A DNA stretch of 64,000 bases from contig NC_088649.1 of the NCBI RefSeq assembly GCF_964019385.1, positions 22,226,435-22,290,434 on the forward strand, given 5' to 3'. A program made the translations under genes and the position numbers. The notes beneath the pieces are model-generated. The model was not told the origin of the DNA. It was given only the letters and a program-made list of their open reading frames with translations, and made no database searches. How positions within the stretch are numbered: position 1 is the first letter of the stretch; each line of letters starts with the position of its first letter. This document shows, one piece after another, positions 8,596 through 21,666 of this stretch. Source of the DNA: Sycon ciliatum. Its lineage: Eukaryota; Porifera; Calcarea; Leucosolenida; Sycettidae.

Positions 8596-10100
8596 AGGAG
8601 TCAATTTATCCAACGAAAATATTCTCATTAATGCTACGGGGCTGGCAGTAATAAGCTTGTAATATAGAGTTTGTGATAAGCAATGAATACATGCAGTTCT
8701 GCCAAACTCAAATGTGGACTGAATGATCGATGAATAGAAGAGTCGTTTGCAAAAACTGCTGATATTCTGCCTTGCATGGACAAATGTTCCGAACTTCCTA
8801 TTGACATTTGCACATACTGCCTCCAACTAGGTTGAGAAAGACAGATGTTCGTCAACCAGCATTCTGAAGTATCAAGCGTGAGCAGATGGGACTATGGAAG
8901 TGCCCCGCAGCTGACTGCGGTGCCAGGTGGCAACTCTGTGTCTGGTCGCCGGAGCAGGACAAACTGAGTCTTGGACGGGATTAACACCAGTCTATTCCGA
9001 TCTAGGAAGCGATCCAGAGCCGCAAGGTCATCACTCAGCTGGGTTGTGATGATCTGGATGGATTTGTGTCTGATATAGAGTGTGATATCTTTCGGCATAA
9101 CGTTGATTCAATGTATGTTCAAAGCACTGTGCACGGTTCATCACGGGTGTAAATGCAAAATAGCAATGGGTTGAGCACGGAGCCTGCAAAACAAGCAAGT
9201 GCAGTGTCAGCAATGCCAAGCATCTTCAACTCATGGATGAGCTCTTGAGGCTTACCTCGGTCAAAATCTTTGCTCATATCTGCACACACTATGCCGCAGT
9301 ACTCGTTGTTATCGAGGACTTTGAGCCCTTCGTCGACCACTAGCGCTAGGCAGTCCTCCCACGAGCTGTTGGTACGGTAGGCAAATTGATTGTTAGGCAG
9401 GTACATGATGGTGTGTAACTTAAAGAATGCAATCAGCTGCTCCAAGACAACTCGTTCCACTATCTCGCTGCATATTGGCAGTAATGAGATTGGTCTGTAA
9501 TCAGTAGAGCTTTCTGCATCGCCTGATTTGAAAACTGGGCTGACTGGGGCATTCTTAGAAATATCTGGTACGCACCCTGCGCTAAGAGATTTATTTATAA
9601 TATCAGTGAGAGTAACTGCTATGGAATCACGACCATGCTTCAGTATTGCAAGTAAGACGTTGTCAGAGCCAGGTGATTTACTTGTGTTTGTTGCTTTCAG
9701 CAGTGTGGTGATGTCCGCCACAGTTCCTTGTCAAAAATGGGACAGTCAACCAGCAGTAGTTGACTGTTGGGTGGCCGGCCGTAAACATAACCATGTCAGC
9801 AGGCCGGCTTGGATCGTGCACGATGTTAGCAAATGTCTCTGTCAGACTACTGAGAGATGGAATTGGTGGATTTCTTACTTTCCGCCTGCCAGACAGAATG
9901 TTAAGAAGAGCCCACTGACCTTTAGGATTTCGTCGGGAAGCCGAGAACTGGTGCATCAGGAAACCGAATTTCAGTCTTCTACTCAGAAGCGTCCCCTCGC
10001 GTATTACAGACCGATACTGTTGCTTAAGAACCATATTCCCAGGCTGCGAAAGGACTCCGTCGTGCGGGCATTATGCACCAAGGAGTAAAAGCAATAGTTG
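8596..10100 (-). pseudogene. 5' part of the interrupted older non-LTR retrotransposon
   Basis: The minus strand carries broken ORF2 pieces related to the intact element. They are LLSRRLKFG...NPKGQWALLN (about 9678-10034), the RT core with DYRPISLLPI, CADMSKDFDR and NPLLFCIYT (about 9119-9721), a thumb piece LDRNRLVLIPSKTQFVLL (8892-9098) and VCANVNRKFGTF...FSLDKLTPT (8596-8826). Frames switch several times, and the YADD region is not preserved in a single frame. The element is 5'-truncated near 10100. Its 3' end is displaced to 3690-4110 by the 4.5-kb insertion. Confidence 0.85.
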
Positions 10101-10905
10101 CAGTCACCAAGGTCTTCCTGAAGACGTAGAGCCCTCATTTGTAAAGATCCGACAATATTCGAGTGCGTGACGAAATATTTAGTGATCCCCTAATGCATCG
10201 ATCTACGCGGATCAATATTTGAATGACTAGTAGGGAGAGGGTTAAAAACATTCGCTTTGATGGTAATGGGTCAATGTTCGGTCCGCTGCACAAAGGTATA
10301 CTAATCTACACGAAAATTCTAAAGACAACTCAAACAACAATTCTTCAACTCAAACAACAATTCTTCAGTATGGTACAAGTACATGTAGTAGCACAATGTA
10401 CACGGAGAGCAGCTACAAACAGCCAGTTTTCCTTCTCTTCCCTTCATAGGCTCTTACAGGGAATAAAGTCAGCTATGAATAAGAACGAAGTCCTAGGAGT
10501 AAAGGTTTCAGTGAGATAAATATCACGTTTCACTTGTGAGAGGGTAAGCAGGTTACTCATGACGGCTATTATTACATTCAAATAAGAATAACACAAACGC
10601 ATCGAAATTATCATTATTGTTAGGAATCACACGACACTTGCACTCGTTTTCAGCTTTTAACAAGCGTATGACCCTATCTACATAATGTAGAGTAAAATTT
10701 AGCTTACAAACAGAAGATATACTCAGATGGAGAGCCAATGATAAATTTGTAAGAAGAGAAAAGACCAAAGAGCTGCAATGGTATCGCATGAGCTGATTGC
10801 AAAGTTTCTGGTGGTGTTTGGTGGATATCATAGCGTAACTTGTAGCTCTTTGGTCCTCTTTGTATTCTTGTAAATCATGGGTAAATCCTGGATTCTTCTA
10901 AGGCC
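10101..10905. other. Intergenic, no gene seen
   Basis: AT-rich sequence with a short direct repeat (CTCAAACAACAATTCTT twice near 10328-10365). No frame resembles a known protein or a family member. Confidence 0.6.
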
Positions 10906-10909
10906 TCAC

Positions 10910-11395
10910 AGTGGTAAATCAACACAAGCATCTTGGATTGGTCCTTGACACAGACATCAACTTCGAAGACTAGGTTCTAGTCAAGGCGCAGTCCAAATGC
11001 TCCATTTACAACTTGAGCAATGTTGTCTTCTCTGTGGTTCTGGTCACCAATAGCAGCTATTGTCATGTCATATCACCGCCTTTATTCTCTTCATCAGCCT
11101 TGGTTCCAGAAAGTCCAGAAAACAATAACGATCTACCAAAACCCACATGTAGCATCTCAATTTTCAGACCTACCCAGACCTACGTCTCGTTACGGCCTGA
11201 ATGCTATTACAATTTTGCAGCAGACAGATGGAACATGCTTCCACCTGGATGTCGTCAAGCTAAGCTCCTTTCTGCATTTGTCACAAGCACAAAGTCATTC
11301 CTAGGGTTCTCAGTAATAAGGAAACGCCTGTTGGGATTTACTAGTAAAATAATATATACTACTACTAATACTACTACTGCTAGACAACATCGCTT
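10910..11395 (+). pseudogene. Retrotransposon ORF2 C-terminal fragment with ACT tail
   Basis: The plus strand near 10930-10980 reads HLGLVLDTDINFED, matching the thumb motif YLGILIDEHLTF of the intact element. From about 11150 it reads ADRWNMLPPGCRQAKLLSAF and FLGFSVIRKRLLGF, matching its C-terminus. It ends in AATAATATATACTACTAC-like sequence. Intervening parts are decayed or deleted. It is a 5'-truncated copy of the same family as the 4111-8589 element. Confidence 0.75.
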
Positions 11396-11924
11396 ACAAA
11401 TTTGGATTGAAACTTCATCAAGTGGGGTTTCTGAAATTTCACAAGACATGGGCAGCCCTGCCATAACCGATAGCAATCCCATGAGACTGAAAGAAAGAGA
11501 TAAAATATCATCATGAAAAAGTGGTTATTTTTTGAAGTGAGAAAATAATAATTATTATGCATTCAATCCTACATGTAGGATTTACCGTATCAAGAGATAA
11601 GTATTTGAGAATCCCTAGACTAGGAAAAGGATAGTCGAGCCACAGAGATCATCCACATCAGTAATTCCTGAAAGAAAGTTAAACTCACCTAAATTAGTAC
11701 AAATCAAAACTATATCACCTTTCACTGGTGCCGGGGAGGATATTCTTTTCGGTCGGTCTTGTTTGCACATGCAAAGGCTCTTCCTGGCCGGTGCTTGTCC
11801 AATCCTGGGTTGGGTCTGGTGTAGTTTCGTCCTGATCCAGTTTCATCCAGATTCAAGTTTGTCATGATCCAGCATCGTCCTGGTGCAGCTTCGTCCTTGT
11901 GGAGGCATCGATCAAACCTCCTCT

Positions 11925-13058
11925 TTAAACAATGTCGTGTATCGCACAATCTAGAGGCACGTTTAACATGGATATCCATAGGGTAGTTGAGAGAGCAAAA
12001 TTGAAGTGCTGAAGAGTGTCCACCAGCACAAGCCTGCTCAAGATGAGAACAGTGTGTATCACGTTCTTACGGTTGCTACGCAACAAAGAACAGGACACTG
12101 TTGTGGTGCGGTTCCAGCCATGGTGGCTTCGTTTGCCCGCGGTGGATTTGAATCTCGCCAGTACAGGCAGCAGTTGGCGATGAATGACGTAATCCTCCAG
12201 GGCAGTGAGGAACAGGCCAGTGAAGTTTTTCATAATGCGATTCGCCTGCTGAGAGCCCACTAGTTCGCCTTCGAGACTCAGCTGATCGAACTGTCGACGA
12301 AAGATGGAAAACGTTACATGTACAACTTTGGTTAGAATCGTCTCTATTACATCAACGCATGTATCATCGACGTCCCAATGTCCGCGCGTGTAGTAGAGTT
12401 GTTTTGCATCTTGCAGGTCCCGTTCCCAGCACCCGAGCACGGTGGGTTGAGCACTTTGCCCCCAGAAATGACCCCAGGGTTTGGATAATAGCGTCAAGGC
12501 CAGCTTCGTCCAAAGAATCTGAGACATTTCGCCTTGATCCTGGCCGAAGAACTGGCTGGCTTTGAGGTGTCCGCGACACCCATTCTTGTTGTAAGTGAAT
12601 CGGCTTGGCTTGGAAAGCTGGCAGTTCTGAACGGCTTTCCTAGCTAACTGGAGAGCCTCAACGGTATCACACACTGGAAAGACCATCATTCGATCAGTTG
12701 AATCGTCCTGCATTTGGCCGTAGAGGACTAGATAGTACGCGGGCAACAGTAGACAGTCTACTTGGATGGCGGCTCTATGCGTTTTTGTTCCCGCCCTTGC
12801 CCGGCGTGCGCACCACTTCAATTCTACGCGTAATTTGTTCTTGATCACATAAAACATCAGCTCCGCAATATCTGCACGGCCTCAGAATTCCGCCCAGTTG
12901 TCGGTTGGCAAGGGAGTCGGCGTGCACACGTAGCTCACAAACTGTCTGGCTGTATACAGGCCATTTTCAGTTCGGTTCCGTCCACTTTTCTCAATGCTCA
13001 CTGCGGTCGACGCTGGCGTGTGGGATAAAATACAGATAAACAGGGCAAGTGGAATCAT
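11925..13058 (-). pseudogene. GCWEPEL-family gene with one in-frame TGA at a conserved Cys
   Basis: Read from the ATG at 13058 this is a 377-codon family member: signal peptide MIPLALFICILSHTPAS, N-terminal Cys45 (VCTPTP), GCWERDL near residue 209, HWDVDDTCVD after it, VSCSLLRSNRK in the C-terminal block, and the usual end near HDIV. The only defect seen is TGA at codon 59 (12882-12884). The related 24.7-25.4-kb copy has Cys there (EFCGRADIAEL) and the 22278 gene has Cys60. The likeliest reading is a nonsense mutation in an otherwise intact gene. Recoding of UGA as selenocysteine at a Cys site is possible but unsupported, since I found no convincing SECIS element. A CATAAATAG box at about 13222-13230 could be the promoter. 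Confidence 0.7.
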
Positions 13059-13728
13059 TCTGAAGTTAGCGTCCATTAACACGCATCTCATCCTGATGCA
13101 TTCTGACATAAGAATCTCAAGAATAACTGCTAATGCCTTGCGCATATGCAATACTGATTAGACGAGGGTGACACAGACGCTCGAGGACAGTTGTGAAGTG
13201 AATGGGTTCAGCCCTGGTTGGCTATTTATGCTGCTGAGTTATGTATAGTCACGCTACACTACCCACACTGGCTGCCTGGGATGTAGTTGTTGAATATTAG
13301 TGTGCAATTTTTGAACGGCTGGCATCTGCGGGGACTGCACTGATAAGATATGAATTAAGACTGGGTGGTGGATGCAAAGATGTCGATCAATGTGAAATTG
13401 AAATTCTGATCTCTATTGTGGTTGGCTATAAAAACCCTGCAAACGCGACGCAAAGTGGTCAATGGCTACCCGAACCATATATTTCTTGGAATAAAATGAA
13501 TAAAAAGAATTGATGGCGACATTGAGTTCACAGGTGGTAGCAACAAAGCATGTTTGTTGAAACGTTGGAGACAGCACATACAATAGCTGAAGTATTTGGA
13601 TCACACACTAGTTTATGCGGAAGAGTCACTCCACCAGCAACGTTGTAATGGACGTTGCAGGCTATTAAATTTGGATTTCTTTGGAACTGATGACGTCATT
13701 GAGCTCACAGATGATAACCAAAATGATC
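12402..13728. repeat. Segmental duplication, copy 1 (partner 24717-26044)
   Basis: A block of about 1.3 kb covers the 5' two-thirds of the 13-kb family gene and about 670 bp upstream of it. It matches 24717-26044 nearly base for base, with scattered substitutions and small indels. Confidence 0.85.
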
Positions 13729-14731
13729 ATGTATGAATCTTCAAATCCTCAGGTGACAACTCAGCGTTTTTACAACCGATCACGGAAAACTAAACGGTTA
13801 CACGGTGCGTACAGGCTATCATTTTATACTCATTTTATCACCATACATTCATGCGTGGAACAGACGATAGGAAACACATTCATGAAATATTGCTGTCCTA
13901 TTTGTCTGATAATTGCTCGTAACTGTTATTTGTATACGTCTGAACAAACCGGTGATTGTTATTGTGTGGTACCAGACATAGGCATAGGAAGGATATGAGT
14001 CCTGATCTAGGTGAGTGCTGTGATTTTGCCTGGCGAAATCAATACTTCACTGTGCTGCCCTCACATCTGTGTCGTATTGTGTTCCCCTTTTGGGAAAGCT
14101 GTATGCATGTGCTGCCGTGTACGGAAGGATGTCCCCATCGAGAGGAATGTACAGTGATGGACGTGCATCTCAGTACATATAGGGGACCGTCTGCTCGAAT
14201 TTGGAGAGAGATTCCTGAATACAGTCAACTTGGCGTATAACGACACTCCGTGGGGTATCAGAAAAGTGTTCTTATTCGCGAAGTGTCCATATAGCCGAAG
14301 TCTCGTTTGAATGTTTGTGAATATGACCTCGGGGCACTAAAGGCATGTCGCTTTACGCTAATTGTCGTTTTTCACATAGTGGCTGTGTCCGAAGATTAAC
14401 ATTTACAGATCCATGGGACTTTGCTATGGGCATGGAAATTCTGTCGTTATTCGCGAATTGTCGTTTATCCGTAGGCGTTATTAGCAAAATTGACGGTACG
14501 CAACCAAGTCTGAGGGGAAAATAAAAAATAATAATATCCTCAATCATATGGGAGGAGAGTTCGGATGATCACCCACGAAGTCGGGCTTTCTTCGTAGTGT
14601 AGTATTCCTGCCCGCCCAATACGGAAGTAGTACGGAACTAATACGGAGCTTTGCCTGACGTATATTTATCTCCGTTTGTATTTTAGCGTACGGCGTCTGC
14701 TGCATTAAAGCGGCTGCGCATTTCTGTTTTG
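13729..14731. other. Intergenic, no gene seen
   Basis: The ORFs here are short, without recognisable domains, and do not match other parts of the window. Confidence 0.55.
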
Positions 14732-15231
14732 AGGAAGATTTTATAGCAACGAGAAAGCTAACTCGAAGAAGAAGTAGTTAACCTCTAGGTGTGCACCGGA
14801 GAGAAAGTTATTTATTTGCCGCTTCTTCTTTTACTAATAATTATATCCCAGTTGTGTACCTGAGAGAATAATAATAAAAGATAATTCGTGTTAATTGCAC
14901 GGCGCCTACCACTCGGCTACCTTTTACAGTAGTAGATATGTGTACATTGAGGAAAAAAAGTCTTATTGGGGCTTGTACATCTGGAGTGCATGACAAGCGC
15001 ACCAAACAATTCAACCAATCCAACCAGAAAAGAACTAATCCCAGTTCCACGCACAGTGTTTCGCGGGAATTCACCAGTCATCAGCTAAGCTCGAGCAGGC
15101 TACTCAAAGTTGCTCTCCGACTGCACTGAACTGTGTCGTTCTCCTCAAGGAGGTATAAGCACATTTACAAGTATTATTTTTAGGCTGCACGTATCTATTT
15201 GTTTGTACGACTGCGTGATGACAGTGTGAAA
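14732..15231 (+). repeat. 500-bp tandem duplication, copy 1
   Basis: This sequence is repeated immediately at 15232-15731 with a period of exactly 500 bp. I see no differences over the lines compared, and the short ORFs in both copies are identical. No gene is recognised inside. Confidence 0.9.
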
Positions 15232-15731
15232 AGGAAGATTTTATAGCAACGAGAAAGCTAACTCGAAGAAGAAGTAGTTAACCTCTAGGTGTGCACCGGA
15301 GAGAAAGTTATTTATTTGCCGCTTCTTCTTTTACTAATAATTATATCCCAGTTGTGTACCTGAGAGAATAATAATAAAAGATAATTCGTGTTAATTGCAC
15401 GGCGCCTACCACTCGGCTACCTTTTACAGTAGTAGATATGTGTACATTGAGGAAAAAAAGTCTTATTGGGGCTTGTACATCTGGAGTGCATGACAAGCGC
15501 ACCAAACAATTCAACCAATCCAACCAGAAAAGAACTAATCCCAGTTCCACGCACAGTGTTTCGCGGGAATTCACCAGTCATCAGCTAAGCTCGAGCAGGC
15601 TACTCAAAGTTGCTCTCCGACTGCACTGAACTGTGTCGTTCTCCTCAAGGAGGTATAAGCACATTTACAAGTATTATTTTTAGGCTGCACGTATCTATTT
15701 GTTTGTACGACTGCGTGATGACAGTGTGAAA
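15232..15731 (+). repeat. 500-bp tandem duplication, copy 2
   Basis: Perfect or near-perfect copy of 14732-15231. The two diverge after GTGTGAAAAG at the right end and before AGGAAGATTTTA at the left end. Confidence 0.9.
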
Positions 15732-18400
15732 AGTCTGCATGGCATGTGTACAGTGGAGCCAACAACAGTGGAGCCAACTTGGCTGGCATCATGCGATCCG
15801 CTAATGCCAGAATTGGCAGAAGTGTGGACAATGTCAGAGAATTTTAATCAGAAGGTAATAGGAAATTTTTTGGACACGTGCAGAACAGAAGAGAATATGC
15901 TACTGTGCCTAATGCCTGTGTACAGGCTTGTGCCAAACTTGTCAATCTGATCCTCTTCAAAGCTCCGCTACACAGCCAGGACCAAGAACAGCGGCGTCCT
16001 GCTAGTAATTATGTAATTTTGTAATTATGTAGTTTACTGCATGTTGCGGGTTGGAACAGGGGTAGATTGTCTAGGTCCTACCAGACTTTTTTCCTTTTTT
16101 ATTACACTCTCGATTACACACATAACCAGTGTGCCGCATCTCTGAGCAAGTCCAGCTTCTGGTCCTAGCATAATCACTTGTATTCAGCACGTGCACTGCG
16201 TTGTTCACATAGCAACCATTATACTGCCCATTACAACAAAAACAGCCCTATTTACTTCCTTTTGTGTACGGCCTTGCGTACTACGCTCTGCCCATTCCGG
16301 GCATTTGAGCACTACTGCAGGTTAAGACGCACAGCCTCTATGTATTGCTCGTCTTCTTATTCTAGATATGATGCAGCTTCTTTGCCGCGATCCATTCCCG
16401 AAAGCCTCTCTCTCATTCCACCCACCGTACAGCAATCATATCCATATGAACACATACCAACTAGAACTTCTCCGGTCTGCGGGCTACTCTTAATGTTAAC
16501 CTGAAGTATGGTATGCGTACTGGGATTGAGATGGCTGACAGTTTTTCTGAAGATGAGGTTTCCGTTTGGGTTGCGTTGACCTCCTCCCAAGTAAAAAATG
16601 TCACCACTGCCGGCGGCAGCTGCGCCACAATCGAGGCCCTACTATCCCTGACTCGTGCTGCCGGTTGGTATTCAACTTGTACTGATTTGCAGGCAGGTTC
16701 GTTCGGTTTAGATTATATGGGCAGCGGGGATTTAACTTTGGTATATCTATGCACTGTAGTTGTCGCTCCCAATCACCCCCAGGGCGACAACCAATGTTTA
16801 AATGGTCTATTCCACTATGCATCCTGTGCCCTCTAGGATACGCGTATGTTCAACTTGGAAAGGAATACTCCACACACAAACAGGAAGTCGTTGAGGAGGA
16901 TTCGGCCAGTGAGTCCAGTGATTCCGGTGAGTGTGAGAGCGAGAATGATCGTGTGAGTAAGAGTGGGTGCGAGCGTGTGTTTTCTAGTAGGGGAGTCATC
17001 AGTGTATAAGCATCTTGCATCTCGTCCTGATTGCTGTAAGGTTTATTCTGATTCTTCTTTTTCTGTTTTGTACCGTGCTCGTCATGGTTATAAGTTGCAG
17101 TTGAGTGTGTTAGAAGCCGTTTGTCAACGTATTCACAAGCCTAATCTGTGTGTCCAGAAGGACAGCATTACTCGTTTGAAATTGTTTTAGTAGCAACTTG
17201 TTCTGTCTGGTTGGCTCTGGTTGGCCATGGTGTCATATCTTGTGTCACAGTATACTAGTAGTCCTTACAAGTTTGTTAAATGCTTTCGCAGTTTTTCCTG
17301 TTATTACCTTAGTGCTAGGATTATCATTTTCATAGGTGTTGTTTCTTCTCACTCCATTTCTCTTTATTAGTATCTTTCTGGATTGTTTTTCATTAGTACA
17401 ATGTAGCTTCCTGAGGAGTGTTGTGCGAAAACTAGTTCGAAGTACAATTTTTTGTTCATCATTTCGTCCACATCACATTTTTTCTTTCTTCGATGTTCTT
17501 CACTGCCTTCGTATACACTCGTTTTTTGATTACAATAAAAGCCTTTGTGAAAATGTCGGTTCAGCTCGTTCTGTTGATCGCAATTCTAAAACTATTGTCG
17601 CCTCGACGCCTATTTACAAACAGATATGAACAGAAAAAGCAGAAATGGCAACTAGGAAACAGCTTCAATGCTTCACTTGCTCATCATTACATGGACCCTA
17701 TCACCAGCCAAGTCACGTGGTATACAGTCATGTTAAAATTCACGAAATGTGTTCCAGGCTAATTGGACGTATTGACATGTGTTCCGACACACATCGACCA
17801 CAGAGGAGAAAGGTTCCCTACTCTACATCAACTGAAACCACACAGGGACCGGGTCTGTTCTTCACTGGATTAAAAGCGTTAGTACAGTAAAACCTGTCAA
17901 GGCGACCACTCGGATAAGGCGACCACCTGTCCTAGAAGACCACTGCAACCGGGACCAAGGGATGCTTTTTTCAGTCAAATTACCCTGGATGGTTGGTTGG
18001 TTGTGTTTATTTAAATTCGCAAACCGAACGGACTGAACATGTCCAATGACAAGGAAGCGAATGAAGTCCAAATAACCCAGGAATGAGGACAGAGATGAAA
18101 AGAAAATAATGGGAACAGAAGGTTCTCGGCAAAGGAAGAAGAGAAAGGAAGGAAAGAAAAAGAATAATGGAGAAGAAGAAGAAGAAGAAAAATCGTGGTC
18201 ACGGCGAGAAGAAAGCTTTTAGCAAAAATACAAAGGAAAGGAGGAAGGAGAAAATGGGGAGACACATCGTGGTCACGGCCAAAGCCGGAGTAGCGGCAGG
18301 ACACAGTAGACAAAACAACACCAGGAACAAGCACGCATGAAGCATGGGCCATGCCGGCCCAGAAGCGGGAGACCCCGAAAGGAAGAGAGGAGAGAAGAGA
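15732..18400. other. Intergenic, no gene seen; possible DNA-transposon end near 17886
   Basis: No convincing coding sequence. At about 17886-17960 the motif CAGTAAAACCTGTC, followed by repeated GGCGACCAC units, has the style of a pogo/Tigger-like terminal repeat, but I could not find its partner. Confidence 0.4.
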
Positions 18401-18423
18401 AGATAGAGAAATCGAAGCATTGC

Positions 18424-18634
18424 ACATCTACATGTACGCCCACACATCCACACATCCACACACCCACACATCCACACATCTACACATCCACACATCCACA
18501 CACCCACACCTACACCCACAAACACACACACACACATACATCTACATGTACATACCCACACCTACGCACCAATACACACATACTTAGAAACATACACACA
18601 CACACACAACACATACGCGCGTGCACACACACAC

Positions 18635-18672
<38 letters not shown>
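18424..18672 (+). repeat. CA-rich compound microsatellite (CCACACAT/CA)n
   Basis: Irregular repeats of CACATCCACACAT pass into (CA)n up to about 18670. Long HTHT or CVCV frames across it are artefacts. Confidence 0.9.
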
Positions 18673-18674
<2 letters not shown>

Positions 18675-18716
18675 CATTGACAGCCACACATACAATTGCT
18701 TTGCAATGTTCTCAGT

Positions 18717-19110
18717 TCATAGAAGAAACGGGACTGCGGCAGCACGGAATTGACGAGGAACAGAGATGGAGCGAATACTGCTTGGCAGGTTGTTCCAGCT
18801 TAGCGCACCCTGGAAGGCGAATGTCCCCTTTCCAGAGTTGCTGCGGGCGGGTGGCAGGCAGAGACCCATGCTGGAGTCCAGGCGCGTGGACCGACCACAA
18901 GCTGGCAGTAAGAGAACCTGAAGCTCAGGACTTGCTTGGCCGTAACGGCAGCGCCATGCAAGGAATGCCAGCTTCTGCTTGTACACTTCGGTAACCCGAT
19001 ACAGTGAGAGGCGCTCCAGTAGGTCATGTGCGGATGTCCACGGCGGGCGTCCGAACACTACACGGGCACCAGGATTCGTGACTCGTGATACTGGTTGGTA
19101 ATGGATCTGT
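18717..19110 (-). pseudogene. Non-LTR retrotransposon RT C-terminal fragment
   Basis: The minus-strand frame reads ARVVFGRPPWTSAHDLLERL, VYKQKLAFLAW and TFAFQGALSWNNLPSSIR, the typical C-terminal end of a CR1/Jockey-group RT (a hydrophobic block, then WNNLPSSIR). It lacks the polymerase core and is a 5'-truncated copy of a family different from the 4111-8589 element. Confidence 0.75.
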
Positions 19111-21060
19111 AATCATTCGGTTCCTTCCGGGTCAGGATCAAACGGGTAACAAGGCGTTAAATATGGTATATTATATTCCCTCAAACTAGGCAAGATATAG
19201 TATATATAATTTTATGCGCTCGAGCTGTGGGTCCAAATCACTTTGAAGTCGAACAAAAAATGTGTATAATTATGGTGAGTCCTATTAAGCAGCTTCTGCC
19301 CTCCAAAATGCAGTTCTGTACCATTTCCACGGCCTTTAGAGCTAGACTACCACACACACGAACAGACATGACCTGACGAGCAGATTGTGCAGCAGTACCA
19401 ACAGGGAAACAGCGTATATTCTTCGCCTACCTCTCAGTAGAATGTCTCTATTACCTGTAGCTTTACCTTCACAAATGCACTTTTCTACTCGTTAAAGATT
19501 TCAAATGGACTGACCCATGGACAAAGTCTGTATTTCACGGTAGTGGAGGCGAAAATATTTCGCCCATCACGGCCACTTGCAGAATCGACGCTCATGAAAT
19601 TTCTTCCTACCTCTCTAGTCCTCTAGGCCTTATTTATGTGTAAAACAGCGACTTGGTGAAACTCCATGAGAAGGCAGCTGGTGTAAGGGGATCTTGCCTT
19701 GGAGTAATATAGGTGTGTGTGAACATCTGAAAACACACATGAACATCATCGGAACTTGGGTGTCCTACTTTCATCACCTATGGTGTGTCACCACTATGGC
19801 AGTAGCAACGATACTGCTTCCAATCTCATGCAAATAACACCAATTACGTTAATTAATCTCCGAGAAAATTGCATGAGGACAGCCCAATCTCTACACAAGT
19901 CACGAGGTAGGTGCAAGATCAAAAGGTTTTTTCAGACGTTGTGTGCAAATTTGCGCAGCGTGTTGACAATATGCTATCCCATCAACTGTACATGTCACAC
20001 CAGCTTTCAAAAACCCTCCACGTTAATTGTGAAAGAGTGGTGATGGATACGAGTTAAACACAGTTTTGAAAGCTATCCTCGCAAAATTTACTTCATCATG
20101 CAGGGAAATTTGCAGAGTCTGCATAACGCCAACAGCAAAGGCACGACCTCACACAAGATTGCTTGCTCAACTGCTACAAGAGCAGGAGTGAGACATTCAC
20201 AACTCACCACTAACAGTTTCGTCGTATAAGAGGATTTTTGTGTTGTTTTTGTGTTGTTCCCCAAGTACAAGTTCGCAATTCTTCTGTCGACTGACCCGAT
20301 ATCTTTCGCGTTTGTTCTGGAAAGTAGTGGTAAATCAGAAAATTCAAGTTTACAGCCGAAATCGCAAGCTGCAACTACAAAGAGAAAACACAACAAATAC
20401 TTATTCAGCAAGGCGACGAGTCAAGAAAACAGAAATGGCAAAAACGCGCCGCTTCCTGAAACCAAAGCGTATATGTATGAAGAGAACATGCAGGAGTATT
20501 GCGACAACAACATACACATTTACTTCAGTAAAAAACAAAATACCCGATTCTTGATACCCACCAAAATAGTCCAAAAATGTAAAAGCAACCAGGAAATGCG
20601 GTGACGATGTGGAAATCATTATCGCTAGAAGCCGCTGACTCCAACGATACTCCTGGTAAGCTCTAAAATATTAATTTTGAATGTTCTGTCCAAATACATC
20701 CACATTAGGAGGTTTTACTTTTGCAGACACGGACATATTACATTCACACTGGTCTGTTTCGTAACTCGTCACCGACGTGGTATTTCGGTCCTGGTTGTAT
20801 ACGTTCATGGCACTACATCAACTGTTTGTGGGTATAGTTTTCCCGTGATTTTGTGGCCGTCCAACTAGATACATGGGTCTATTAGTATTCACTTAACACC
20901 CTGCCATCATGTCACGGCCTCATAATGTTATGAATGTTGTTGAGTACGCTCCACTGCTTGCGACCTCGTAAATGAACGAGGCGAGGCCGAGGTCCGTTAC
21001 TCGTTCAATATTTCACGTATTGACTTCTTTAGTTGTGCAATAATACTGATACATAGATAC
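19111..21060. other. Intergenic, no gene seen
   Basis: AT-rich. A 117-aa open frame at 20251-20604 (+) has no recognisable domain and no paralog in the window, so it is not called. Confidence 0.5.
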
Positions 21061-21065
21061 ACTTT

Positions 21066-21335
21066 CGTTTGGGACCGTAGATTCAGCTAGTTTTCGTTGC
21101 GCTTTTCCGTCCCCTTTTTGGTCTTTCCATAACGTTGAACCTTCCTAGTTGGAAGGCTGTTGGTTAGCGCAACGGAGATGTGCTGAAGCTAGGTGTCCAA
21201 ACGTCGAATGTCTCAGGACTCTTTCATTTTGTGCCTAGTTGTTGCAATTTCTGGCTGTATAGTATCTGGTTACAGGGATGGAGAGTTACTCTTAACTAGT
21301 ACCCATATGTCCTTTTCCTTTCTACATACACACAC
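21066..21335 (-). mobile_element. MITE-like repeat (Rep-A), solo copy
   Basis: On the minus strand this matches the left part of the repeat at 62067-62423: the TIR-like AAAGGACATATGG...GAGTTAAGAG start, then AGGCACAAAA and CATCTCCGTTGCGCTAACC. It is diverged and lacks one terminal repeat. Confidence 0.65.
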
Positions 21336-21666
21336 GCAATCATTTTTCCGGAATACCACAGAACCATCAGATGCAACACAGATGGGGAGCAAGGGGGCAT
21401 ATTGGATAGAAGTGGGGGCAGGAAAGAAGTAACCTCTCCAGGCAATGCTTTCTGATTCGTGGTTACTCATATGCGAAGGCAAGAATGAAAATGAATTATG
21501 TGCAGCCAAAGTAACGTACCTTCGAGAAACGATCATAGAGAGAAGGAAATTGTACTAGGACATAACAACAGTAAACACCATGAAAATATGAAGATTGAGA
21601 AAATGAATAATTTCATAAGGTAAAATGACTGGAAGAGACAACATTTTTTAAGTTGAGCGAAGGTAA

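Noticed and set aside
17886-17960. DNA-transposon terminal repeat (CAGTAAAACCTGTC)
   Set aside because: Only one end was found and no element body; left as a remark rather than a mobile element call.
18199-18753. Long Cys/Val and His/Thr frames
   Set aside because: Translation of CA/GT microsatellites; likewise at 1052-1268, 48421-48799 and 62677-63081.
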